A stretch of DNA of 8,457 bases from DASUBV01 sp035763085 (GCA_035763085.1 DASUBV010000157.1:1-8457); one strand, 5' to 3'. Shown: positions 1-5,367, counted from the stretch's first letter. Numbers and translations are program-made. The notes: generated by a model from the sequence alone, not told the origin.

Positions 1-327
1 CGGGCGGACCTGATCGTGGCGATGGCGCGCGAGCACTTGCGGCACGCGGCGGTGACGGATCCGGCGGCGTGGCCGCGGGCGTTCACGCTGCGCGAGCTGG
101 TCCGGCGCGGCGGGGAGACCGGGCCGCGGCGGCCGGGGGAGCCGCTGGCGGGCTGGCTGGGCCGGGCGCACGCCGGGCGCAGCCGGATGGCGCTGCTGGG
201 CGACAGCCCGGCCGACGACATCGCGGACCCGATGGGCGGCGCGCCGGGGGAGTACGCGCGGACGGCGGCGGAGCTGCAGGCGCTGACCGGGCGGCTGGCG
301 GAGCTGGGCTGGGGCGCCCCCGGGTGA
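1..327 (+). CDS. Low-molecular-weight protein-tyrosine phosphatase family protein, C-terminal part
   Basis: The reading frame is open from base 1, so the gene starts upstream of the window and 108 codons are visible. The visible part matches the C-terminal two thirds of actinobacterial low-molecular-weight tyrosine phosphatases. It starts with an ADLIVAMAREH helix, continues with DPAAWPRAFTLRELVRRG, then a GEPLAGWLGRAHAGR segment, then DSPADDIADPMGG and a final helix ending LAELGWGAPG. In this family the Asp of the late Asp-Pro motif is the general acid, here in IADPMG. The phosphate-binding CxxxxxR(S/T) loop lies at the N-terminus and is outside the window, so catalytic competence cannot be judged. 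These enzymes are cytoplasmic and remove phosphate from tyrosine on proteins, often in exopolysaccharide or signalling contexts; the substrate here is unknown. The next gene converges on it with a 51-bp gap. Confidence 0.8.
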   Translation, partial: RADLIVAMAREHLRHAAVTDPAAWPRAFTLRELVRRGGETGPRRPGEPLAGWLGRAHAGRSRMALLGDSPADDIADPMGGAPGEYARTAAELQALTGRLAELGWGAPG

Positions 328-378
328 CACGCCGGTGGGGGTGCTGCAGGTGCGCAGCCTCGCCGCCGTCTGCCGCCG

Positions 379-977
379 TTAGCCCTGCACGAACTCGTAG
401 GTGCAGAACACCAGGCCGTCACCGATCTTTCGTGTGCTGACCAGGTGCAGCGGCTTCTTGTCGCTGGTCTCGCCGAAGATACGCAGGCCGGTTCCCAGCA
501 CGACCGGGAAAACCACCAGCCGCAGTTCATCGGCCAGGTTCTGCTCTATCAGCAGGCGCACGAGCTGATAGCTGCCGTAGACCAGGATTTCTCCGTCCGC
601 TTTCTGCTTCAGCTCCGAGATCTCCTTGACCGCATCGCCGCTGAGGACCGCGGCGTTGCTCCACTGAGGATCTTCGAGAGCCGACGCCACGACGTACTTG
701 GGGATGCTTTTCACTCTGTCCGCCCACTCGCGGCTTACGCGGACATCCGCGCCATCGCGCGCTAGCATCCGGGACGCGAACCACTCACTGCTCCGCCTGC
801 CCAGCAGTAGCGCCTCGGCACCCAGCGCTTCCGCCGTCTCGCGGGCGACCAGTCCTCGAGGTCCCTGGCTCCGGCGAACTGGTGGAACCAGCCACCCTGT
901 TCGAAGCCTTCCTCGCCGTCCGGGTCCTGGACTACTCCATCGAGTGTGACGTTTGAGCTGATGACGATCTTTCCCAT
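379..977 (-). pseudogene. RibD-C / dihydrofolate reductase-like protein, frameshifted
   Basis: The start is ATG at 977, with AGGAG seven bases upstream (985-989). Codons 1-43 encode MGKIVISSNVTLDGVVQDPD, then GGWFHQF and GARDLEDW, the usual N-terminus of this family. After codon 43 (849-851) the similarity continues in another frame with VARETAEALGAEALLLGRRS and runs to FVQG and a TAA at 379. Adding one base near 849-850 (TGGTC to TGGGTC) restores a single 199-residue protein. Later family motifs in the second frame include PKYVVASALEDPQW, VLSGD, GEILVYGSYQLVRLLIE and DELRLVVFPVVLGTG. Without correction translation stops at 762 after 71 residues. Relatives are small NAD(P)H-binding proteins grouped with the RibD reductase domain; most have no proven substrate, and few are true folate enzymes. 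Sampled lines at 421 and 601 are 58% and 62% G+C, against 73% at 3301, which suggests a different origin. A sequencing error is an alternative to a real mutation. Confidence 0.82.
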
Positions 978-1130
978 TTCCGTGCTCCTCTGACAATGTT
1001 GCCGGCTGTCACTGGCCTGGATGCGTGCGGATGCCCGGCAGCGCGACGTTCACGGTCGAGCCGTCCGCGACGTCCGGGAACCTCACCCCGGCACAGCAGC
1101 GCCAGCGTGACCTTCCAACTGGGCAGATGC

Positions 1131-1155
1131 CGCCGCCCGCCCGGATCGGGCGGCG
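1131..1155. repeat. GC-rich inverted repeat upstream of the sigma factor gene
   Basis: CGCCGCCCG (1131-1139) and CGGGCGGCG (1147-1155) are perfect complements around a 7-base loop, giving a 9-bp stem. It lies 86 bp before the sigma factor start, in the divergent region 978-1241. No T run follows on either strand, so it is not a classic terminator. It could be an operator, a 5'-leader hairpin or chance in GC-rich DNA. Elsewhere in 978-1241 I see one AT-rich spot, TATATC at 1189-1194, which could be a -10 element, but no matching -35 at normal spacing. Confidence 0.4.
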
Positions 1156-1241
1156 CGGCGCCGCCCAGTTTGCCGGGCCGCGGGCGTCTATATCGCTGAG
1201 CGAGCCGACCGCGGACTGCGGAAGAAGAAAGGCGAGGGTGC

Positions 1242-2345
1242 ATGCCGGTGCAGACGGAGACGACGGACCTGATCGCCCGGGCCCGGGCCGGTGACCACGA
1301 TGCGTTCCGCGACCTGGTCCAGGGACACTCCCGCGAGCTGCAGGTGCACTGCTACCGCATCCTGGGATCCCTGCAGGACGCCGAGGACGCAGTCCAGGAG
1401 ACCCTCGTGTCCGCGTGGCGTCACCTCGGCGAGTTCGGCCAGCGGTCCTCGCTGCGGACCTGGCTCTACAAGATCGCGACCAACCGGTGCCTGAGCATGC
1501 TGCGTGCCGACAGCCGGCGCCCCCGCATCGCCGCCCCGCTGCCCGGGGCCGCCCTGCCCGAACCCGCCGGCGCCGGCGACGCGCCGCCCTGGCTGGAGCC
1601 CTATCCCGACGTCCTGCTCGACCACCTCGTCGACCAGCGCCCCGGGCCGGAGGCCCGCTACGAGAGCACCGAGGCCATCTCCCTGGCCTTCATCACCGCT
1701 CTGCAGCTGCTGCCGCCGCGCCAGCGCGCCGCGCTCGTCCTGCGCGACGTCCTGGGCTACCACGCCGCCGAGGTCGCCCAGATGCTCGACACCACCCGGG
1801 AAGCCGTGGCCAGCGCTCTCAAACGCGCCCGCGCCACCGTCGACAGCCACCTCGCCGACTCAGGCAGCACCGGTAGCAGCGGCACCGGCAGCCGCGGGCC
1901 GGCCCGCCAGCCCGGCACCGCCGCCGAGCACCGGCTCGTCGCCCGGCTCACCGGCGCCCTGGAACGCGCCGACCTGGACGCCCTGATCGACCTGCTCGTC
2001 ACCGACGTGAGACTCGCCATGCCCCCGGCCATGCTGGAATACCGCGGCATCGAGTCAGCCCGGCGCATCTTCGCCGCCGTCACCTTCCGCCCCGGCCGCG
2101 CCTACCTCGTGGTACCCACCCGCGCCAACGGCCAGCCCGCCTTCGGCTTGTACCTGGCCGACCCCCGCGCCAGTGTCTACCGCGCCTACGCCCTCCTGGT
2201 CATCGCCTGCGCCGGCGACCACATCACCGCCATCACCTGCTTCAGCACCAGCGTCATGACGCGCTTCGGACTACCCCGGACCCTCCCCGGTACAGACCGA
2301 CAGGCCCGGGCCCCCCGCTCAGGATCTGCCGGGGGCACGCACTAG
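1242..2345 (+). CDS. ECF RNA polymerase sigma factor with C-terminal SnoaL-like domain (SigG type)
   Basis: This 367-residue protein directs RNA polymerase to alternative promoters. Region sigma-2 spans about residues 20-90 (DAFRDLVQGHSREL, then DAEDAVQETLVSAWRHL, the core-binding and -10-recognition helices, then RTWLYKIATNRCLSML). Region sigma-4 spans about 145-204 (LLPPRQRAALVLRDVLGYHAAEVA, then TTREAVASALKRAR, the -35-reading helix-turn-helix). A loop with WLEPYPD (117-123) joins them, a hallmark of the SigG/TIGR02960-like group. A Gly/Ser-rich linker (about 207-226) leads to a SnoaL/NTF2-like domain (about 228-345) with MPPAMLEYRGI and NGQPAFGLYL. In SnoaL-tailed ECF families the tail modulates activity and usually replaces a separate anti-sigma factor; none is encoded nearby. 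ATG 1242 is preceded by AAAGG and GAGGG. The gene lies between two RibD-C-type reductase genes and its stop overlaps that of the second. The C-terminal 20 residues are disordered-looking. Confidence 0.9.
   Translation: MPVQTETTDLIARARAGDHDAFRDLVQGHSRELQVHCYRILGSLQDAEDAVQETLVSAWRHLGEFGQRSSLRTWLYKIATNRCLSMLRADSRRPRIAAPLPGAALPEPAGAGDAPPWLEPYPDVLLDHLVDQRPGPEARYESTEAISLAFITALQLLPPRQRAALVLRDVLGYHAAEVAQMLDTTREAVASALKRARATVDSHLADSGSTGSSGTGSRGPARQPGTAAEHRLVARLTGALERADLDALIDLLVTDVRLAMPPAMLEYRGIESARRIFAAVTFRPGRAYLVVPTRANGQPAFGLYLADPRASVYRAYALLVIACAGDHITAITCFSTSVMTRFGLPRTLPGTDRQARAPRSGSAGGTH
2342..2345. other. Shared CTAG carrying both convergent stop codons
   Basis: The self-complementary CTAG gives TAG on the plus strand (2343-2345, end of the sigma factor) and TAG on the minus strand (2344-2342, end of the reductase). 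The two genes therefore overlap tail to tail by four bases, with no room for a terminator between them. Confidence 0.95.
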
Positions 2346-2953
2346 CCGACGGCGGATACGTACTGCGGGCGGCCGGCGGGGCGGTAGACCTGGAGCGTGA
2401 TGCCCTTCGGGAAGGTTCGCGATCCGGTCAGGTCCAGAGCCATGTCCGGGCCGGCGTCGGGGAACAGCCGCGTGCCCTGGCCGACGACCACGGGGACGAT
2501 GAGCAGGTTGATCTCGTCGACCAGGTCGTTGCGGAGCAGCCACCGGGCCAGGACGCCGCTGCCGTGCACCTGCAGCTCACCCCCCGGCTGGGCCCTCAGT
2601 TCGGCGATGGCCGCCGCGACGTCACCGGACAGGACGGTCGTGTCGGCCCAGCGCCCTTCGGTGAGCGTGTTCGAGGCGACGTACTTGGGCCGGGTGTTGA
2701 AGGCATCGGCGATGGGGCCGCTGCCCGGGCCCATCGCGCCCCAGTAGCCGGCGAAGACGTCGTAGGTCCGCCGGCCGAACAGGAACGCGTCGGCCCGCTG
2801 GCAGGCCTGGTCCACCCACGTCATGGCCTCAGGGTCGAAGTGCGTCATGGCCCATCCGTCGCGCTCGAATCCGGCCCGGTGCTCCTCTTCGGACGGGCCG
2901 TTTGCCTGCATCACCCCGTCGACGGAGACCTGCGTGATGGTCGTCAGTTTCAT
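2342..2953 (-). CDS. Dihydrofolate reductase family protein (RibD C-terminal domain-like)
   Basis: This 203-residue protein is a full-length member of the RibD-C/dihydrofolate-reductase-like family. Visible motifs are VSVDGVMQ (9-16), LFGRRTYDVFAGYWG (58-72), RPKYVASNTL (88-97), VLSGD (107-111), GELQVHGSGVLARWLL (125-140) and DEINLLIVPVVVGQGTRLF (146-164). The GRR and PVVxGxGxRLF motifs line the nucleotide pocket in relatives, so an NAD(P)H-dependent reductase is likely, but the substrate is unknown. It is a distant paralogue of the broken gene at 379-977. ATG 2953 was chosen because MKLTTITQVSVDG is the normal family start and AAGGG lies ten bases upstream; the frame stays open further upstream but the extra residues look non-coding. 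It converges on the sigma factor gene with overlapping stops, so the two transcripts may interfere. A small palindrome, CCGAT-CTC-ATCGG at 3012-3024, lies in the upstream region. Confidence 0.88.
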   Translation of the reverse strand: MKLTTITQVSVDGVMQANGPSEEEHRAGFERDGWAMTHFDPEAMTWVDQACQRADAFLFGRRTYDVFAGYWGAMGPGSGPIADAFNTRPKYVASNTLTEGRWADTTVLSGDVAAAIAELRAQPGGELQVHGSGVLARWLLRNDLVDEINLLIVPVVVGQGTRLFPDAGPDMALDLTGSRTFPKGITLQVYRPAGRPQYVSAVG

Positions 2954-3143
2954 GGTCGCGGTTCCCTTCCCGCCGGGCTGTGCCGTTGTCGGGTCCGACC
3001 GGGCCGCGGCGCCGATCTCATCGGTCGCAGCACAGTTCGTCCGGCCTTCCCTCATCACCCTCCCCAAGAGCAGCCGCGCCGGCGGGGCCGTCCTCTGGCA
3101 CCGTAAGCATCGCCGGGCGCTGTCCGTGCGGCCGGGCACGTCC

Positions 3144-3180
3144 GGGCTGCGGGCCGCAGTCCGGGCCGGAGGCCCGTTTT
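3144..3180. terminator. Double hairpin between the metallo-hydrolase and reductase genes; plus-strand half has a T run
   Basis: Two inverted repeats are adjacent. GGGCTGCGG-G-CCGCAGTCC spans 3144-3162, with one G-T mismatch. CGGGCC-GGA-GGCCCG spans 3162-3176 and is followed by TTTT (3177-3180). Read on the plus strand, the second is a standard intrinsic terminator. Read on the minus strand, the pair starts 12 bases after the metallo-hydrolase stop and can act as a U-less terminator of the kind common in actinomycetes. It probably insulates the reductase from the gene upstream and stops plus-strand transcription coming from the sigma factor gene. Confidence 0.6.
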
Positions 3181-3187
3181 GCGGAAG

Positions 3188-4168
3188 TTACGAGGGTCTG
3201 TTGGTTCCGATCCGCAGTTCCTCGCCGACGCGCAGGGTGCGGTAGCGGTCGCCGAAGCGGCGGCTGAACGCACCGTAAGTCCACGGGGTGCTGTCATGCC
3301 CGGACAGGGCGATGACGTGCGGCCCGCGGGCGTCGATCTCGTCCAGCACGTGCTCGGCGTCTCGCTCGCTGATCGGCTTCCAGGGCGGGTGCGGGCTGCC
3401 GAGCACCGCCTGCGGGATCAGCGGGGTGCCGACCGCGTGCACGGGCAGGTGCAGCCCGCCGACCACGGCCCGGATCGGCACGTCGAGGGCCTGCTCGGCA
3501 ACGCCCAGGATCTGCTCGATCCGCGGGTGGCCGCAGCCGGTGACCAGGACCAGGCCGAAGCCGCGGACGTTGATCACCAGTGCCTGCTCGGTGACGTAGC
3601 CCAGCCAGAACAGCATCCGCGGCAGCGGCGGCAGCACGGCCATGCCGGGCCCGATCACCCGCGGCTGGGTGGTGATCGCGATGTCGGCGCGCGGGTGGTG
3701 CATGTCGGCGGGCACGTAGGCGGGCATCCCGGCGGGCTCCAGGACCCCGGCGCCGAAGGTGAAGGTGCGCTGGCGCATCGCCCGCGGCCCGCCGACGTGG
3801 TCGAGATGCAGGTGGGAGATGACCACGGCGTCGAGGTCGGCCAGCGGCGTGCCGAGCAGCAGCGCGTTGCGCGTCAGCGCCGAGGTGGCCTTGCCGCCGG
3901 ACAGCCCGGAATCGAACAGCACCCGCATGCCGCCCGCGCGGATGAGGTAGGACACCCCCGGCTCGCCGGCCAGGCCGCCGTCGTCGGAGGTGAGCCGCTC
4001 GACCAGCGGCAGGATTGACACCTCGTCGACCTCGCCGAGGTCGCTCAGCCGCGCTTCCAGCTGGACCGGCCACGACCGGTCGGCGCGGGCCAGCCCGGCG
4101 GCATACCGGCCCGCCAGGGCGGCCAGCCCGGCCGCGCCGCCGGCGGCCAGGACCCGGCTCCAGGGCAT
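3188..4168 (-). CDS. Membrane-anchored metallo-beta-lactamase-fold metallo-hydrolase
   Basis: This 326-residue protein has the metallo-beta-lactamase fold. The metal motif HLHLDH is at 119-124, preceded by FDSG (85-88) and the strand DLDAVVISHLH. Further metal-site candidates are His214 in TGCGHPRI, His240 in GGLHL and His291 in LSGHDSTPW. The TGCxH and GG-HL motifs resemble the COG1237 group, which includes a dihydropterin-ribofuranosyl-aminobenzene-phosphate synthase-like protein; function within that group varies, so the substrate is unknown. The N-terminus (about residues 5-27, LAAGGAAGLAALAGRYAAGLA) is a hydrophobic Ala-rich segment, probably a membrane anchor or signal. ATG 4168 was preferred to the in-frame GTG at 4207 because GGGGGGAGG (4175-4183) sits six bases before it and nothing suitable precedes the GTG. 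The hydrolase gene upstream is separated by a strong hairpin, so this gene probably has its own promoter. The stop is TAA at 3188. Confidence 0.87.
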   Translation of the reverse strand: MPWSRVLAAGGAAGLAALAGRYAAGLARADRSWPVQLEARLSDLGEVDEVSILPLVERLTSDDGGLAGEPGVSYLIRAGGMRVLFDSGLSGGKATSALTRNALLLGTPLADLDAVVISHLHLDHVGGPRAMRQRTFTFGAGVLEPAGMPAYVPADMHHPRADIAITTQPRVIGPGMAVLPPLPRMLFWLGYVTEQALVINVRGFGLVLVTGCGHPRIEQILGVAEQALDVPIRAVVGGLHLPVHAVGTPLIPQAVLGSPHPPWKPISERDAEHVLDEIDARGPHVIALSGHDSTPWTYGAFSRRFGDRYRTLRVGEELRIGTNRPS

Positions 4169-4174
4169 TGCGGG

Positions 4175-4183
4175 CCTCCCCCC
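4175..4183 (-). promoter_or_regulatory. Ribosome-binding site that fixes the metallo-hydrolase start
   Basis: On the minus strand GGGGGGAGG is followed by a six-base spacer (CCCGCA) and ATG 4168. This places translation initiation 13 codons inside the longest possible frame. Confidence 0.75.
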
Positions 4184-4200
4184 GGGGTGCAGATCGCTGC

Positions 4201-4228
4201 CCGTCACTGCGCAGTCATATGGTGACGG
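4201..4228. promoter_or_regulatory. Inverted repeat, candidate operator of the metallo-hydrolase gene
   Basis: CCGTCAC (4201-4207) and GTGACGG (4222-4228) form a perfect 7-bp inverted repeat. The half-site centres are 21 bp apart, two helical turns, as expected for a dimeric repressor. On the minus strand a -10-like TACACT (4234-4229) lies immediately upstream of the repeat, which would put a start site at the edge of the palindrome. No convincing -35 is visible. Which regulator would bind is unknown. Confidence 0.4.
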
Positions 4229-4273
4229 AGTGTAGCAGCCGGGCCGGCTGGCGCCTGGCGGGCCGGGCCGGGA

Positions 4274-4305
4274 TGCCGGGCGGTGCTGGTGCCGGGCGGT
4301 GCTGG
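4274..4305. repeat. Two perfect tandem copies of a 16-bp unit
   Basis: TGCCGGGCGGTGCTGG occurs at 4274-4289 and again directly at 4290-4305. The end of the second copy overlaps the left arm of the neighbouring hairpin. It lies in the non-coding gap 4169-4341. Confidence 0.85.
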
Positions 4306-4330
4306 CGCCCGGCGGCGGGCCGGGCGCCAG
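4302..4330 (-). terminator. Strong hairpin downstream of the alpha/beta hydrolase gene
   Basis: CTGGCGCCCGG (4302-4312) and CCGGGCGCCAG (4320-4330) are perfect 11-bp complements around a 7-base loop. The hairpin starts 11 bases after the hydrolase stop on the minus strand. No T run follows, so it would be a U-less terminator or an mRNA-stabilising 3' structure. Confidence 0.6.
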
Positions 4331-4341
4331 AACCGCTCCGG

Positions 4342-5106
4342 TCAGGCCGCGGCCGGGACCTTCTGGCCGAGGTGGCGGGCGAGGAACCGGACCGCGCTGT
4401 CGAACTCCACCCGGGGCAGTTCCTTGTGCCTGCCGGTGTTGGCGTGCAGCGTCTTCTCCTTGGAGGCGAAGGCGTCGAACAGCGCCAGGGCGGACTCACG
4501 CGCGATGTGCTCGTCGTCCCACTGCATCACGAACTCGACCGGGATGGTGATCTGCCGGGCCAGGTCGGCCAGGCGGTCGGGCCAGTGCAGGCCGAAGACC
4601 GCGGCGGTGATCCGGGGCTCGATCGCCGTGAACGGCACGCCGATCGCGGTGCCCATGTTCAGGCCGAAGAAGCCGACCGGCCCGTCGGAGCCGATCTCCG
4701 GCAGTTCCTGGAGGGCGTCCAGGGTGGCCTGCCACTCGGGCACGGCGCGCTCGGCCAGGTGCGCGTTGTAGCGGGTGACGATCGGGCCTTCCGGCTCGCC
4801 CGCGTCCCTGGCCGCGAACAGCGCGTCGATCTCCTGCTCGTCGTGCTCGGTGCGGGGCCGGTCGCCGTGCCCCGGCGCGTCGATGACGGCGACGTGGAAA
4901 CCGCAGTCATGCACGAGGCGGTCGGCGCGCAGCGCCATCGCCGGTGCCTTCTTGTGGATGCCGCCGCCGTGGCCCATCAGCACCAGGGGCGCGCGATCGG
5001 TGCCGGGTGCGGGCGACCAGAGCACGCCGGGGATGTCGCCCACGGTGAAGTCGCGCTCGATGACGCCGTTAGCGGAGGTCTGGGCGGTGAAGTGCAGAGA
5101 ATTCAA
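4342..5106 (-). CDS. Alpha/beta hydrolase family protein with Asn at the nucleophile position
   Basis: This 254-residue protein has an alpha/beta-hydrolase layout of the dienelactone-hydrolase-like type. The oxyanion-side loop is LVLMGHGGGIHKKAP (41-55), followed by VAVIDAPGHGDRP (72-84), the nucleophile elbow GFFGLNMGTAIGVP (145-158), the acid-loop strand IPVEFVMQWDDEH (188-200, Asp197/198) and the histidine loop LHANTGRHKELP (220-231, His227). The elbow normally reads G-x-S-x-G, but here residue 150 is Asn (AAC, 4657-4659), one transition away from the Ser codon AGC. Acid and histidine remain. It may be an inactive hydrolase, a non-hydrolytic member or carry a recent mutation. The start is TTG 5106, with AAAGG nine bases upstream; an in-frame TGA at 5164-5166 limits the frame and no ATG or GTG lies between. 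A 19-codon leader ORF precedes it by 52 bp. There is no signal peptide, so it is probably cytoplasmic. Confidence 0.85.
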   Translation of the reverse strand: MNSLHFTAQTSANGVIERDFTVGDIPGVLWSPAPGTDRAPLVLMGHGGGIHKKAPAMALRADRLVHDCGFHVAVIDAPGHGDRPRTEHDEQEIDALFAARDAGEPEGPIVTRYNAHLAERAVPEWQATLDALQELPEIGSDGPVGFFGLNMGTAIGVPFTAIEPRITAAVFGLHWPDRLADLARQITIPVEFVMQWDDEHIARESALALFDAFASKEKTLHANTGRHKELPRVEFDSAVRFLARHLGQKVPAAA

Positions 5107-5158
5107 AGGGTGTTGCCTTTCGGGAGTGCCTCTTGGACGGGCGCTCCGGGCGACACAC

Positions 5159-5218
5159 CTACCTCAGTCGCTTGATCGTGACGACGAGGGGGAGCACCCA
5201 CATCGATACATCGTTCAT
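5159..5218 (-). CDS. Putative 19-residue leader peptide upstream of the alpha/beta hydrolase
   Basis: The minus strand reads ATG (5218) to TAG (5159) and encodes MNDVSMWVLPLVVTIKRLR. The main evidence is the ribosome-binding site GGAGGAGGTGAG (5234-5223), which contains AGGAGGTGA, close to the full complement of the 16S rRNA tail, with eight bases between GGAGG and ATG. This is the best such site in the window and serves no longer frame. The peptide is hydrophobic with a basic end, KRLR, immediately before the stop. Arg/Lys-X-Arg/Lys is the known macrolide-dependent arrest motif (as in the ErmD leader), so a regulatory leader peptide is possible. The ORF sits between the lipoprotein terminator and the hydrolase, 52 bases before the hydrolase TTG. 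I do not recognise a family. A chance ORF or a small membrane peptide are alternatives. Confidence 0.55.
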   Translation of the reverse strand: MNDVSMWVLPLVVTIKRLR

Positions 5219-5249
5219 GGGTCTCACCTCCTCCGGTGGTGTCACGATC
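5174..5249 (-). promoter_or_regulatory. Inverted repeat bracketing the leader ORF translation start
   Basis: On the minus strand GATCGTGAC (5249-5241) lies just before the leader Shine-Dalgarno and GTCACGATC (5182-5174) lies in leader codons 13-15. They are perfect 9-bp complements. Inside the loop, GAGGAGG of the Shine-Dalgarno could partly pair with CCCCCTC in codons 9-12, giving a folded RNA that hides the leader start. A second weaker pairing, GGTGT (5159-5155) with ACACC (5113-5109), plus GCC with GGC, starts at the leader stop and reaches the hydrolase ribosome-binding site. Confidence 0.45.
5223..5234 (-). promoter_or_regulatory. Near-perfect Shine-Dalgarno site of the leader ORF
   Basis: GGAGGAGGTGAG, read on the minus strand, matches the anti-Shine-Dalgarno over at least nine bases. 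It lies eight bases before ATG 5218, so it points to the short ORF and not to the hydrolase more than 100 bases further on. Confidence 0.75.
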
Positions 5250-5255
5250 GCCTGA

Positions 5256-5261
5256 AGGCTA
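5256..5261 (-). promoter_or_regulatory. Possible -10 element for the leader ORF and hydrolase
   Basis: TAGCCT on the minus strand fits TANNNT and would start transcription at about 5249-5250, exactly at the first arm of the 9-bp inverted repeat. The -35 region is poor (TTAGGA or AGGAGT depending on spacing). Confidence 0.22.
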
Positions 5262-5304
5262 CCAGACCGGGCATCAGCACTCCTAATCCTTTTCCCGCCG
5301 TTTC

Positions 5305-5333
5305 CCCGCCGCGGCCGACGGCGGCGCGGCGGG
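5305..5333 (-). terminator. Hairpin downstream of the lipoprotein gene
   Basis: CCCGCCGCG (5305-5313) and CGCGGCGGG (5325-5333) are perfect 9-bp complements around an 11-base loop that can itself pair GCC with GGC. On the minus strand it lies 34 bases after the lipoprotein stop and before the leader ORF. There is no T run. It probably separates the lipoprotein transcript from the hydrolase unit. Confidence 0.55.
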
Positions 5334-5367
5334 CGTCAGGGCGACGGCGTCGTGCTGCGGCGGACGT

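Noticed and set aside
845..855. Programmed ribosomal frameshifting in the first reductase gene
   Set aside because: There is no slippery heptamer, no stimulatory structure that I can see, and the family has no tradition of programmed shifts.
379..996. A single uninterrupted 205-codon frame starting with TTG at 996 for the first reductase
   Set aside because: Its first 50 or so residues read through the ribosome-binding site and bear no family similarity, while ATG 977 in another frame gives the conserved N-terminus. A frameshift explains both.
1007..1194. Autoregulated ECF promoter before the sigma factor (TGTCAC at 1007-1012, GGAAC at 1077-1081)
   Set aside because: Neither element has a matching -10 motif at normal spacing, so I do not call it.
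1242..2345. Long open frames on the opposite strand of the sigma factor gene and of other genes
   Set aside because: They are typical GC-rich shadows: Arg/Ala/Pro/Gly-rich translations, no ribosome-binding sites and no family motifs.
3012..3024. CCGAT-CTC-ATCGG palindrome upstream of the second reductase as an operator
   Set aside because: It has only five base pairs per arm and no nearby promoter elements, so chance is likely.
2954..3139. N-terminal extension of the second reductase upstream of ATG 2953
   Set aside because: The added residues are Arg/Ala-rich as expected for non-coding GC-rich DNA, and the family normally begins at MKLTTITQVSVDG.
4169..4207. GTG 4207 as the start of the metallo-hydrolase
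   Set aside because: No ribosome-binding site precedes it, whereas GGGGGGAGG is ideally placed for ATG 4168. The extra 13 residues are not hydrophobic or conserved-looking.
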